DNA of 64,000 bases from Whitmania pigra (Eukaryota; Annelida; Clitellata; Hirudinida; Haemopidae): assembly GCA_021613335.1 (NCBI GenBank), contig JAJTWR010000266.1, forward strand, positions 4,826,001 to 4,890,000. The letters run 5' to 3'. The notes below the pieces were generated by a model, which was not told the DNA's origin, searched no databases, and was given only the letters and a program-made list of their open reading frames with translations. Of the stretch, positions 1 to 11,400 are shown piece after piece. The translations under genes were made by a program, and so were the position numbers. Position 1 is the first letter of the stretch. Each line of letters opens with the position of its first letter.

Positions 1-6
1 CTAGGC

Positions 7-1312
7 CAGGGGTTCCCAACCTTTTTGTGCCCATGGCTCCCTTAGAAGACAAAATGTGGTCCACGGCCCCCTATCAAATTATTTTAAGAAAAAAGTAATG
101 AACAATAATTTACTGTCAAAAAAGAACCATACAATGTATTTTGAAATCAAATTTTTAATGTGAAGATTGCTCCCGCTTCTTGTTCACAAGTAGATGAAAT
201 CTGGGCTTTGATTTTGACAGGGCCACTCCCATGTTATCCTTTGCATCAAGTTTGTATCGCGATTTTGTTTTGATTGTCAGCAGGGTTAAAAATCCAGCTT
301 CACAGAGGTAGGTTGTCAGAAAAAGAATGATGGATGTCATGGCTCTTTTGGATAGAACTGGGTATGGTATCATCATGGATCACCAAAAGTTAGCCAAACT
401 TTTGACCTGAAACTCCCTCTTTGTGCCTCAGACCAATGAGATCATCTTTGGCCAAGTCCTGATCATCCGCACTTTCCAAATGGACTAAAAATGGATTCCT
501 GACCCAGGTATCATGGGGCTGCAACTCTTTCGTAATAAAGTAGTCATGAAATGATGCTTCATCAGAGTTTCTAAGTGAGCCAAAATGTCGCCTGGTATGG
601 TGCCAACTGCATCCAGACTGGGTTGCAGAGACTCTTCTAATCTTGGAAAATTGGCAAAGTTGTTATTCTCCACTCTTCTGATCCACAGAAATGAACTTAG
701 TTTCTCACCAGCATCAATAACAGTAATGTTAGGACCCTGAATCTTAGTGGTAGGCTCATTTAAATGTGTTAAAATGTCAGCCAAATATGCCAGTGATAGG
801 CTGAATTCTGGCAGACAAAATATACTTTCAAGGTCACTCTGTTTCTCTTGTAAGAACACCTCAATCTGCAGTTTCATTAGTCGGCTGAAAATCTGCCCTC
901 TGGATATCCACCTGACGTAAGTATGAAAGAGCAAAACTTCAAAAGGAGCACCAGACTCCTTGCAGAGTTCCTTGAATAGTCTGTGGTTTATTGCTCTTGC
1001 ACGGATGTAGTTCACCACTTTTACTACTGTTGACATCACCTCTTTCAATCCATTTGGAAGAGTCTTTGATGCAAGGGCATATCGATGGAGCATGCAATGA
1101 GTGACAGTCACATGAGATGCCTCAGCTCTGACACTTTCCTGTACTTTATCATAAACTCTGCTCCATACTCGTTACTTGTGCATAAATATTATTCTCGGAT
1201 TTTTTAAAAAGTTAGTTTAAAAAGAATTTTGAAAATTTGTTATGCTGATTTTTGGAAAGTACTCCACGGCTCCCCTGGACCCCCTTCACAGCTCCCAGGT
1301 TGGGAACCCCTG
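7..1312 (-). mobile_element. Decayed hAT-family DNA transposon with terminal inverted repeats
   Basis: The left end begins CAGGGGTTCCCAACCT at position 7. The exact reverse complement ends at 1312, giving a 16-bp terminal inverted repeat. The 8 bases after the right end (1313-1320, caccaggc) match the 6 visible bases before the left end (ctaggc) at 5 of 6 positions, consistent with the 8-bp target duplication typical of hAT elements; the window cuts off the rest. The interior encodes hAT transposase pieces on the minus strand. At about 1.3 kb it is too short for a full transposase and has no visible BED finger, so it is an internally deleted, non-autonomous copy. Confidence 0.85.
155..1111 (-). 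pseudogene. Broken hAT transposase (ZBED5/FAM200/SCAND3-like)
   Basis: Two minus-strand open stretches carry hAT transposase protein. 485-1111 encodes a central region resembling the RNase H-like body of ZBED5/FAM200-type domesticated hAT proteins, for example a stretch reading FHTYVRWISRGQIFSRL. 155-376 encodes the C-terminal dimerisation region, recognisable from TTYLCEAGFLTLLTIKTKSR followed by a SKSKPRFHLL tail. The two are in different frames separated by stops, and the N-terminal DNA-binding part is absent. It cannot make an active transposase as it stands. Family assignment rests on recalled motifs. Confidence 0.75.
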
Positions 1313-1450
1313 CACCAGGCCATCTTTCTCAATACAAGCTATAAAATCAAATTAAGAAGATGCAAATGAACTTCAAAATAGGTTTCTATGGTATGTAAAC
1401 AGGATAGTTTTAAGAAAATTCCTTTTTAGCTCATTATTGATAGTTTAATG

Positions 1451-1600
1451 ATGGGTAGAGGTAAAGTTTTGTCCGAAAATGAGAAGGGCAAGATTGAGGC
1501 TTTCAGGAAAGCCAAATATTCAAGATCGAGGATTGCTAAAGAGCTCAACAGGTCCATACAAGTTATTTGTAATTACACGACAAAAGATGGTTTGAATTAA
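1451..1600 (+). pseudogene. Tc1/mariner transposase N-terminal fragment
   Basis: A 49-codon ATG-initiated reading frame begins MGRGKVLSENEKGKIEAF and continues with a helix-turn-helix-like RSRIAKELNRS segment. This matches the first DNA-binding helix-turn-helix of Tc3/mariner-type transposases (consensus MGRGK..LS..E+GKI). The frame hits a stop at 1598-1600 and no catalytic DDE domain follows. It is a short relic. No terminal inverted repeats were found around it. Confidence 0.7.
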
Positions 1601-1884
1601 TAGAAAAGAAAGGAAACATAATTTCATGTTAAATAACATTTTGTATAAAAAATAAATTTTTATTGTTATTACTGGCTTTTGACGTTTATCTCTTATCTTT
1701 TTGGGCACTGCAAAAACACATTTTTGGGATTTTTTACTAAGTTTGAAAACAGTACTTCACCAAATTAAAAAAATAATGTTGGAAGCACTATTTACATAAA
1801 GTACTAAAATTTTTAGAAATTCTCGTGACATATTAGTTGAGATATTGTCAAAAGATGGGTACTCCCTATATATATTGGACTGAG

Positions 1885-2014
1885 TGTATGTTTTAATATC
1901 AATCGATGCGCTAAAAGTCTGTATTGGTAGGAGGCCCCTCTTGGTGGGTCTGGGCCCATCGGGTTCCCTCTTAATCAGGCACTGTTCGCGACCCACAGGT
2001 TAAGAACCGCTGAC
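1885..2014. mobile_element. Solo hAT-type terminus
   Basis: The stretch ends with AGGTTAAGAACCGCTG at about 1999-2014, the reverse complement of the hAT (Charlie-like) end CAGCGGTTCTTAACCT. It is preceded by a GC-richer block reading tgggcccatcgggttccc. No matching left terminus could be seen upstream, so this is a fragment or a badly diverged copy. A similar CAGCGGTTCTCAACCT end occurs at 51469. Confidence 0.5.
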
Positions 2015-2673
2015 TTAAACCATCTAGTCAGTTTATTTCGGCAAACTGCCTAAAAAACTAAACGCTTAAAATTCTATATATATTTAATAATAAAAAAATA
2101 GTTAAACTGTGCAGAAATTTGTTTATGAGACGCTATGTAATGACCGCTAATAGAAAATCAATTTCCGTAGGTCTAAAACTCAGTTTGAATAAGAGCAAGA
2201 AGAGACTTAGTAAATTCAAGGCGTTGCGGTGAGCAATTTGATATTCTTTATGGCGTCGGAAAGAGGACATTCTTCATTTGATCATCATAACGAGGTAGAT
2301 GTCAAATCCACGAATAATCCAGCTATTAAAGAAAAAGTCAATAATTCAATAATTACGTTTACTGTTCGACTTTGCTTGGTCCTAAATGAGGAAATAGTTT
2401 AGAATCAAAAAGCTTAGAATACATTAGCGTCATCTTTGAAGCATTATAAAATATTACAATATAATAACGTGGTTGAGTAATAAAGGAAGGACACATGGGC
2501 AGACGGGTGCTGTAGGTGCAAGAAACGAATCAGCATAAATATAGAGGAAATGCGCGCTGAAAAAGGCTTGAATGAGCATTGTCGCTTGCCAGAGTTAAAG
2601 CGTTCGTCGTCATAAAATCATTTACTTAAATAAACCTATTAACCTGGAATATATTCACTGACATCTAAACGGA
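2015..2673. other. Upstream region of the I-BAR gene, no supported gene
   Basis: AT-rich sequence between transposon debris and the start of the MTSS-like gene. It probably contains the promoter and 5' leader of that gene. A short plus-strand reading frame from the ATG at 2250 has no recognised homology and no convincing splice into the downstream gene, so it is not annotated as coding. Confidence 0.4.
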
Positions 2674-5600
2674 ATGGAAAAGTTATCTGATAAAAATGGC
2701 GAACGCATGAATGCCTTGTTCCATCTCATAACCGGACAACTCAAGGTATCATCATTTTGCCCTCCATTAAATATAGAATATGAAAAGGTATATACTTTTT
2801 TTAAAACAGAGCAGTGTTTCAGCATGGGAAGATTTCGCGAACAAAGCTACAAAACTCCAGTCTTGCCTGAGGTTAACAAATTTAATTGGGATTTCAATTG
2901 GAACAGATTCTTAAATCACAAATCCTTCCCAGATCCACGGTGATCGCCGCTTCTTCATTCTTGGAAGCTTTTCAAAACATGGCCGATCTTGCATCCAATA
3001 CGCAAGGTGATATTGCTTATAATCATACTTTAATTTACTAGTAATGGTAATAGTTCGTGGTTATAGTAGATTATTCTATATCAATAATGATTATACAAGT
3101 TTGTTTAAAAAAATTGTATCGATAAAAACATTGAGTAAAAAAAATTAATTCAAATGCTGCAAAGGCTATTTGGCACACATTCAGGACGACTATTTTCTGA
3201 AGCTACGAACAAACAAATCAAATGATGACATCCGCCGACATAAACAATTTAGATTATCGTCCATGCAAACTCCATGGCAACATCACTTGTGCATTAGAAG
3301 TACTCGTGTAAAATTATATAAAATTCATCGTGGCAGGGAAATATTATTTTAAGTCAATTAACTTTTCCTGCACGTTGTCCTCGACATTAATGGTAATCAG
3401 ATCTTTGTGTGGCCATTTCCTCTAATTTGAAATAATGACAAATGAACTGTCATTATTATCAATTGACGTTTTCAATGTCGATTGCTCGTGCAAATTCTGA
3501 TGAGATTGGAGCTCTGAGTAGTTTAGACATTTAGGAATTATTACCGTTTGCCACCGTAGGCACGTACCTTTAATGACTTTAAAATATTATTTTAGGCCGT
3601 TTCTTCATAAAACATGCATGCTCATCATGCTTTGTGTCGAGCTTTCAAGAAATTGTTAAAATCAAGTTATAAACTATCCTCCGTTAAAAATTTTTTTTCC
3701 TTTAAACCCAGACGTCGGGTGAATGACTTTCATTCTTCATAAGTGATGAATTAAAAGAGACTAAACTCGCTTAAAAATAACAAGGAATGACAATATTTAC
3801 AAGCTTTATTCTTTTGGAAGAACTTTCAAACCTGATTTAATACCAAAGCCATTGTTGATAAAAGCGAGAACTGCACCTTGGCCCAATGTTGTGGTCATCC
3901 ATCGTTCACATACTGCTTTCCATGGAAAATCCTTGCGGGTGCCATGCATGGTAATCTTCGTTGATCGAGTTTCTGGAAACTCTCATTCACAGCCATCTGT
4001 GATCAGGCTTAACAATAAACTGTCGGAGTTGTGTAGTTGTCGACGCCAGTGCAGAAGCAACTCGACCACGATGATTGTTTTTATGAAGAAAAATGAAACA
4101 TGCCGCAATATTCGGGTCAAATTTGTGGAAAGAAATACATCAAGTGTTGCCAAGGAGATGATATGTTTGCTCCTCTTCTGTGATGGAGTTTCAGAGTTTT
4201 TTTTTAAATTTAATTTTTTAGTTTTTATTTATTTAACTATAAAAACGTTTTATATTAAATTAAATATATTTTGACTAATCTTTCACTAACATTTTGTGAA
4301 ACTACGTGAACCTTGAGCGTAAAATAGCATTAAGCTAAACAAAGGAATAATTCAGGGATTTTTCCATTTCAAAATAATATTTCTTTATTTCAAAGGAACA
4401 AGAGACATCGGCATCTCACTGACAAGACTCTGCCTCCGTCACCGAAGCATCCACATTAAGTTGAAAAACATGACTAAGTTTGTGTGACGCTTTTTCCATT
4501 CTCTTGCAACTGATCAAATAAATCGATCAGAAATTGTTCGCTATTCGGGCTGAATTTCTGTAGCATGTTTATTAATTGCTCAGAGAGTTAATGTTATGAA
4601 ATCCGTTGCCCGACAGGCTTTGTATTAGCAGCTTATTGATTCTTATCGGACTCTCACTACTTTGAGACTAATCCAGACAATCAGTGTCGAGAAACTCCTC
4701 AAGAATTGCAAATCTCTTCGACATGTTTGCACAGACATTGTATTCCTTTTCGTTTGTTCTGCTGTTCTTCGATAGAAATTAAATTTATCAGAGATAAACT
4801 AATTACATGGGTTTTGCTGTCCTAGCTTCTTATTCAATTAAGCAATTAGTTTTATTGTGCTCCGCAGTTCTATGGTTTCCATGCTCGTCACGCCCATAAC
4901 CGAGAAACTCGACGAGTGGAAAAAAATGGTCAGTCAACTGGAGAAGGACCACAACAGAGGTGGGTGTGTTTGAGGATTGATTGGACTTCCTACTGTCTGA
5001 TCATATCCCGAGGCCATCTTTCGGGCAGACTTCTGCCATTAGACACCCACGTGAATTGCATTTTCCTTCCAATATGTTGCTCTGCCCGAGGGTTTGGACA
5101 TTTTAAAAAATATTTTCTATGCGGCATGGTTTTATTAAATAGAGCTTTTAAACTGGATGTTGGAAATTCCGGTGCTTAAGTTTTTATTACTTGTTGCATC
5201 GTGTTGTTCTCTTGTCATGATGGAACAATCCGACAATTTTAACGAACATGTAGTCAAAGTAAGAATCAAAGCAAAACTCTTTTATGCTTAAATTGAAGCT
5301 TAATTTTTTTTTGTCTTCTATTGCAGTACCCTTTAACTACCTATCTTAATGACATCACTTTGCCATAATTTATTCTTTCAACAAGCTATACTATTCTAAT
5401 TTCTAAATCTGTTCCCATTTCAGAGAACCAGTTAATATAAAATATTTTCCTTAAATTAATTTATTTAGCTAAAATTAATTTACATCCATCTGTCAATAAA
5501 TTTCGATGCCTGAGAAACCCCCAACTCATAATCGCCATGTTTCATGACTCGACGATGACAGATATAAAGACTTTGATGGGCTGCTTGTAACGATCAATCA

Positions 5601-8211
5601 GGCTACTTTAAACACGCCTGCACGTTTGGCGCGCGTTTCCATGGTTCAGGTGGGGGTGTTTTTTTTTGCAGACATGAAAAAAGCACAAGGAGAGGTTAAA
5701 AAATCAATGTCGACGTTTGCTAGACTGCAGAAAAGGGCGAAAAAAGGTGAGTGGATGCCTTTTGTATGTGATTCATGGCGCATTTTAAACGAACGGTGTG
5801 GACAAAATGTCTTGAGAATTCGCATCCAAAGGTGAGCACACTCGCGAGCGTCGACAAAGGCGCGTACATCCATCTTTCTGGCTATGAGTCATTTTCAATT
5901 GATCAGCTCCTTGCTCCAGAGATGGTCAAACACCCTATCCTCAGTGACATGCATGAAGTAAATTTAGCTACTTAGTGGCCTCAAGTTCTCTTTACTTGGA
6001 GACAAATTCGAAACTATCACGAAATGCTGAATAAATATGCGTTTCATTGCCTGTTGTTGAGCAGTTTTTTATGCAAGGACACGAATTACTCGATTTTCTA
6101 TTGTAACGTGGGCTAATGCAGAAAGCTAAAAGCTTTCTCAAACTGGTAATAGAATTATGTGAGTTCGATCAAACGAAGCCTTGATAGACAAGCGAGCGTT
6201 AGTCATATGTCTTTCAAGGGTCAAAAGAGAAAGCCGTACTCCGTATTCGTTGCGGTTTTATTTTATTACAAACCTAATGCTGCCTAACTGCAACATGACA
6301 TTAATATTGAAATTCTCCAACGTTTCGAAAGCCAAAACGAGTTCTTTATTTTAAACAAATATTTCACTACGTCTGGTTTAATCAGATAGCAAAGAAGAAA
6401 ATGTGAAACAGTTGGGTGACACAAGAGCAGAATTTCAACATCGCCTGGATAACCTGGAAAAAGTTGCAAACGCTGGAGTTAAGAATGCAATGATTGAGGA
6501 GAAGAAAAGATATTCGACTTTCGTTCAAATCATTCGACCATTTGTAGTGAGCTGGAGAATTATTTTTTTTCATTAATAAAAGTAATTTAAGCAGTTTTGG
6601 CCGGAGAGCTTTATAATTACAATTTTTTATTTTTTGGATATTAAATATAGTTTTATAATTTACAATATTTAGTTCCATAATTCCACTGAATTCTTTCACG
6701 ATTATCTCATAACTAGCCAGATTTCCACTAACATTGCAGGACGAAGAAATTTCCATGCTTGCTGATGTGACACACCTTCAAGAAATTATGGACGTACTCG
6801 TTAAGCAATCGTCTGCTCCTATTACCTTCCCCGAGGAGTTCTTCTTTGATAGAGAACTTTTTCCACTACAAAGAAATTTTACTTCTGTGAGTTAATTGCC
6901 CATTTGCTCAGAGCAGTTGCCTTGTCACGTAACAGAATAAGTTCAATTTATTGCGATTCCATTTTATTCAGATTTGATTTTATTCTTGAAATTATCTTCA
7001 ACCGTACCAAAATTTTAGAAGATATCATGAACACACATTTAATTTGTTTCAGTCCAAAAAGAGGATTAATTTGTGATCTTTGTAATTGGTAACAGTAACA
7101 AATGTCTTATTAGAACCATAAATATTTTTTATTTTACTGCCTTGTAATAATTCGTCTACACCTTTATGGTTTAAAAAAGTGCGCTTATCGGAGTGTTGAA
7201 ATGTCGAACATCAAAATTGTTTAAATTATTTCAATAATTTACGACTTTGGACGAGAATTTTAATAGCTCTCTTCTCTCCAAAATCTACCCTCGGGTTCCA
7301 GTGTGTAGCCCAACCCCGCCGCCAAGGTGTTCTAGATCCGCCACTGGTGGATGTGGAAATAAATAAACAATGCGTGGGACAACTAATATAAGAACAGTAA
7401 CTGCTGAAAACCATTAAAGTCCTGAGAATGTTGATATGACTTGTAGTTCAACTTGAACCAATCTTTCCAGCCGTCACCTACCAGGGCCCACCCGAAACTG
7501 CATTCCTCATTTTCACTCACCAACGATCTGCAGCCGGTCGCCAAGGTACAAACAAGACACCATGAGAATTGTGCGAGCGAAGCAAACGTGTCTTTGACCA
7601 GCACGAAGCCAGACGAACAGACTACGAAGGAAACCGACAATTGCATCCTGACCAACCACTGTAGCAGAAGTCATCGTTGCCAATCAGAGCAGCTCACCAT
7701 CAGGATGAGACCTCACTCAATGGCCACAATGCACAACGGCCTAAGAGCCCACAACGCGGCACTCGTCATGCAAAGAAGCGAAACTTGCGATGGAAGTTCC
7801 TGCAGATTCGAGAGAAATGTGCTCATAGGCGAGAGTATGACCAGGAGTTTGTGCTTGGAAGACAATTCTGACATCTTTTCGACCCAGTTCGATAACATGA
7901 TATCAGTCCTTAACAGCCTCGATAAAGATGTGATGGAGGCAAAGGATTTCAATGGAGTGAACACAGAGCACGATTCCTTTTCCAAAGAATCATCCTACCA
8001 TCGGTACTTCATCGCCAACTCCGAAGACATCACGCCGACCAACGAAAACCAAGATCGGGACTTTGCCGAGCAATTCTTATCCCAGTTACACAAGGAAAGT
8101 TACGTCCAGAATACCGAAGTAGTTGACAACATAGAAGTGGTGCTGGAAAATGAAGGAATCAACAAGACTCTGTTGGGTCAAAGCCAACCTCGAAAAGAAA
8201 GCAGCATTTGA
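2674..8211 (+). CDS. MTSS/MIM-like I-BAR domain protein
   Basis: Predicted 503-aa protein from nine exons: 2674-2745, 2810-2871, 2933-3006, 4396-4483, 4868-4959, 5672-5746, 6386-6546, 6740-6886, 7471-8211. All introns are GT/AG and phases are continuous. Exons 1-8 (residues 1-257) form an inverse-BAR domain of the MIM/ABBA (MTSS1) type, which bends and bundles plasma membrane outward and links it to actin. Hallmarks: AWEDFANKATKLQSCLR, IAASSFLEAFQNMADLAS, SLTRLCLRHRSI, EWKKMVSQLEKDH and a final EEISMLADVTHLQEI. The start aligns with the family N-terminus. The 246-residue tail (exon 9) is low-complexity, Ser/Thr/Asn-rich, and I see no C-terminal WH2 actin-binding motif or SH3 domain. Family identity is firm; MTSS1 versus a broader invertebrate MIM is not distinguished. 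It converges with the zinc-finger gene, 264 bp between stop codons. Confidence 0.9.
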
Positions 8212-8475
8212 TTCCAAATTAATATTTTCCATATTTGTGCAAAATTCAGACACATTTTAACTCCAAGTTTTATGTACTTTTTATTTAATTCTGATAATGT
8301 CAGACAATCACTTCATTGGCAAACAGGAAATAAAATGAATTATATGGTGAATCCATAAAGTATAAACCATCAATATGACATAACTGATAAAACAAACTAA
8401 TGCTTATGTAACCAATATTCAATCATATTAAATATGAATATATATATATATATAAATTTCAATAAAAAAGATTTT
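8212..8475. other. Convergent 3' end region between two genes
   Basis: The 264 bp between the stop codon of the I-BAR gene (+) and that of the zinc-finger gene (-) must hold both 3' untranslated regions. AATAAA-type signals are present on the plus strand at about 8329 and on the minus strand (tttatt on plus) at about 8281. A short AT-dinucleotide run lies at about 8437-8454. The two 3' UTRs may overlap. Confidence 0.5.
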
Positions 8476-11400
8476 TTAATTCATAAGAGAGGTATCAACC
8501 AAAGTAGCAGTAGATGATTTCAAATACAAACAAGAGCCTAAATGAGCGGCTTCGTGTTGGGCGAGAGACTTCTGACATTTCAAAATTCGATTGCAGTACT
8601 TGCAAATCCAAGGTTCGAGTTTGTCAGATTGAGGCTTCGTGCGTTCTTCTTTGGGAGGATTGGACCCGCTGGACTCATTAGCATGGTTTTTGTTAGCTGC
8701 ATCATCACAGTTCTCAGAATCATCATCTATTTCAATGTATAAGTCTTCTTCGTCCTCTTTCTTAGTATCTTCAATGTTTGGAAGAGATTCATTGTTTGTC
8801 ACTGAAATGTCAATGTCTTCATTGGAGTGATTTTCTTCCAAAACATTAGCCTCAACTTTGTCAACGGTCGTGGATTTCGGAGTAGAGGAGGATTTGCGTT
8901 CCACTTTCAAATCATTCAAATTTTCCTGTTGCTCTGAAGAAATTGGAGGATCAGTTTCTGTGGCATCAATTTCCATATTTTCAACTCCATTTCTCTTGTT
9001 AGAAATACTTCCCAATGCTTCACATTTAATTTTAATGTCATCAGATTTGATTTCACCTGTATCATCTAGGTTGAATTGGGCATAAATTCCTTCCATAAAT
9101 GTGTTATTAAATTCTTGACAAGCAATCACTTTTCCATCACTGGAATTCATATGGCCAGATTCAGGGTAGGCATTCATATCAGAACCTGGAAGGCTGAAGT
9201 GGACCTGACAGTGTTTCTTTAATTCAATCTGACTATCTGAAGAGTAAGTACAAAAGATGCACCTGTGTTTGTATTGGTTCATGTGGCCCTTAAGATGTTT
9301 GATCAGAAAAATCCTCAGCCTGCTTGAGAAAGGACAGTAAGAACATTTAAAGGCCTTTGCAGGAACCGACAAGAAACTGCGACTGTTTTCGTATAAGTTG
9401 GTGTTATTAACCGAGTGACTGGCATCCGAATGTTCCTGGCTGTCTATGAATTGGAGATTGTTGGTCGACTGGGCGTAGATGAGGTTGGGATTCGGATTCT
9501 GGTGAAGTTTCATGTGTTCAAGTAGGTAATAATATGTTGGAACACTGTAGTTGCAGTAGAGACACTCGTACATTCTTTTATTCATGTGCAGAGTTATGTG
9601 CTTCTGCAAACTTTCAGAGTCTTGCCCAACAAAGGGACATCTTTCACAATGCCACAACTCAATTTTAGCATTCATTGGAATATCGGTGCTTGCTCTTAAT
9701 GACTGGGTATCCTTAATTTCCCCCATAGAAGGAAGAGAGTTTGATCTTTTAACCAATGGCCCATTTAAAAATTGCTTCACTGTAAAGAAATGTAAATGTA
9801 TTTAATTTATATAGCACCATATGCATAACATCAATTGCACTTCTTGTAATCATTTATATCCCCAAGGTTGCCTGATGCAGTGTCGGATGGTTTTGAACAC
9901 GACACAATACAACTGCCACTACATGAAGAAATGCAATGCATTAAACCAACCTTCATGCTCATGAATAACAAATAAAAATGCTGCATAATGATTGGTAATT
10001 AAATAAAAAAAAAAAACAAACAGTTCAGGACATTCAGAAAATTAAGAGCTTGCAAAAATAATAACAGTTCTGCTTGCAGAAAAAAAGTAATAAGGAGTAA
10101 TTGTTCCCATACCTGATGATTCACCTTCATTCACTGTCAGTTCTGCACTTCTTTTATCCAGCTTTCCATCTATGAAAGAATTTGCCAAAGAAGTGGCCAT
10201 CCTTCTTGTGGCCACAATCTGATGTTTACTCCTTGCTGTTTCCATGCAATCTTCCACTTCCTCCTGCTTGTTTCGATCTGCATTGCTGATGTCATTAAAC
10301 AAGCCTCCGATGGGCTGAGTTTCAACTCTTTGTTCCAACACGGTCTTGCCAATATCTCTGGTCTCTTTGGAGCCAATGGATTTGTAGTTGGACATCAAAT
10401 ATTCCACTGTGTGGACCTTTGAGTGAACTTTTAATTTACTAATGCAATCTACTTGATAAGTACACTTGGTACATTTGTGTTTGGCATTTCTGGGATTATG
10501 GAGATTCTTATGAACAAAAAATGTCTTGATATCCTTGGCTCTGAAGGGACAAGCATCACATTGATATCCACTTTTCACTCTGTATTCAGGAGGAACTGTT
10601 GAATATTGGGGCTTGCTCAAAACTGTTGTCTGATCAGTTGTTAGGTTCTTTGCTTCCTGAGGATTGCGATTTTCTTGCAATGCACCGAGCGGTCCGGTCT
10701 TTCCTTTGTGCAGCATCTCATGTTTTTTAAGAAATTTTATACTTGTTGAGCAGTAGGAGCAGTGCTTGCACTTATACTTGGAGTTGGCTATGGCAGAAAA
10801 GTGCATCTTTCTGTGCAGGATGTAGTGATTCCAGCCTCTGGTTACCTTTGGACAAAAAAGACATTTATAGCATTTCATTCTCTTACTATCAGAATAATAA
10901 GTATTTTTTTCAGAGCCTAAAATGTCTACGGATTGAGGTGTCTTTTCCAAATCCACAAATCCCTTTTGGTCATCAGCTACATCTCTGGATGAAGCAACAG
11001 GTTCCATGGTTTCTTCCTGAAAATTCTCTTGCTTAATCTCAATAACATCCAAACACATTCGAGTTGGATTTTCATTCTTAATGTCCTCTGAGACATAACT
11101 GTCCAAGACCTTCTGCTCCAAATCTTGATTGGAGTGCACTTCCTCTTGACACAGAATCTCAATCATCTTGGCCCCTTTATGGATCAACTTGATATGTTTC
11201 TTGAGATTAAAATTCCTGAAAGTCTTGTAAGCACACTTTGAACATCCATAGTACTTCACCAATTCACTATTTTCTTTGGTCACCGGTTTCAGAAGAGAAA
11301 GACTATCGAGGTTTTCACTTTCAGTATTCCCAGAGGGTCCAGCAGATGGTTCAGAAGACTCTCTGCTACCGAAGCTATCTTTAAGACAGTTCTTAGAGCA

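Noticed and set aside
2250..2402. Plus-strand ORF from ATG 2250 upstream of the I-BAR gene
   Set aside because: No recognisable homology and no in-phase donor to the I-BAR exon 1, whose own ATG aligns with the family N-terminus.
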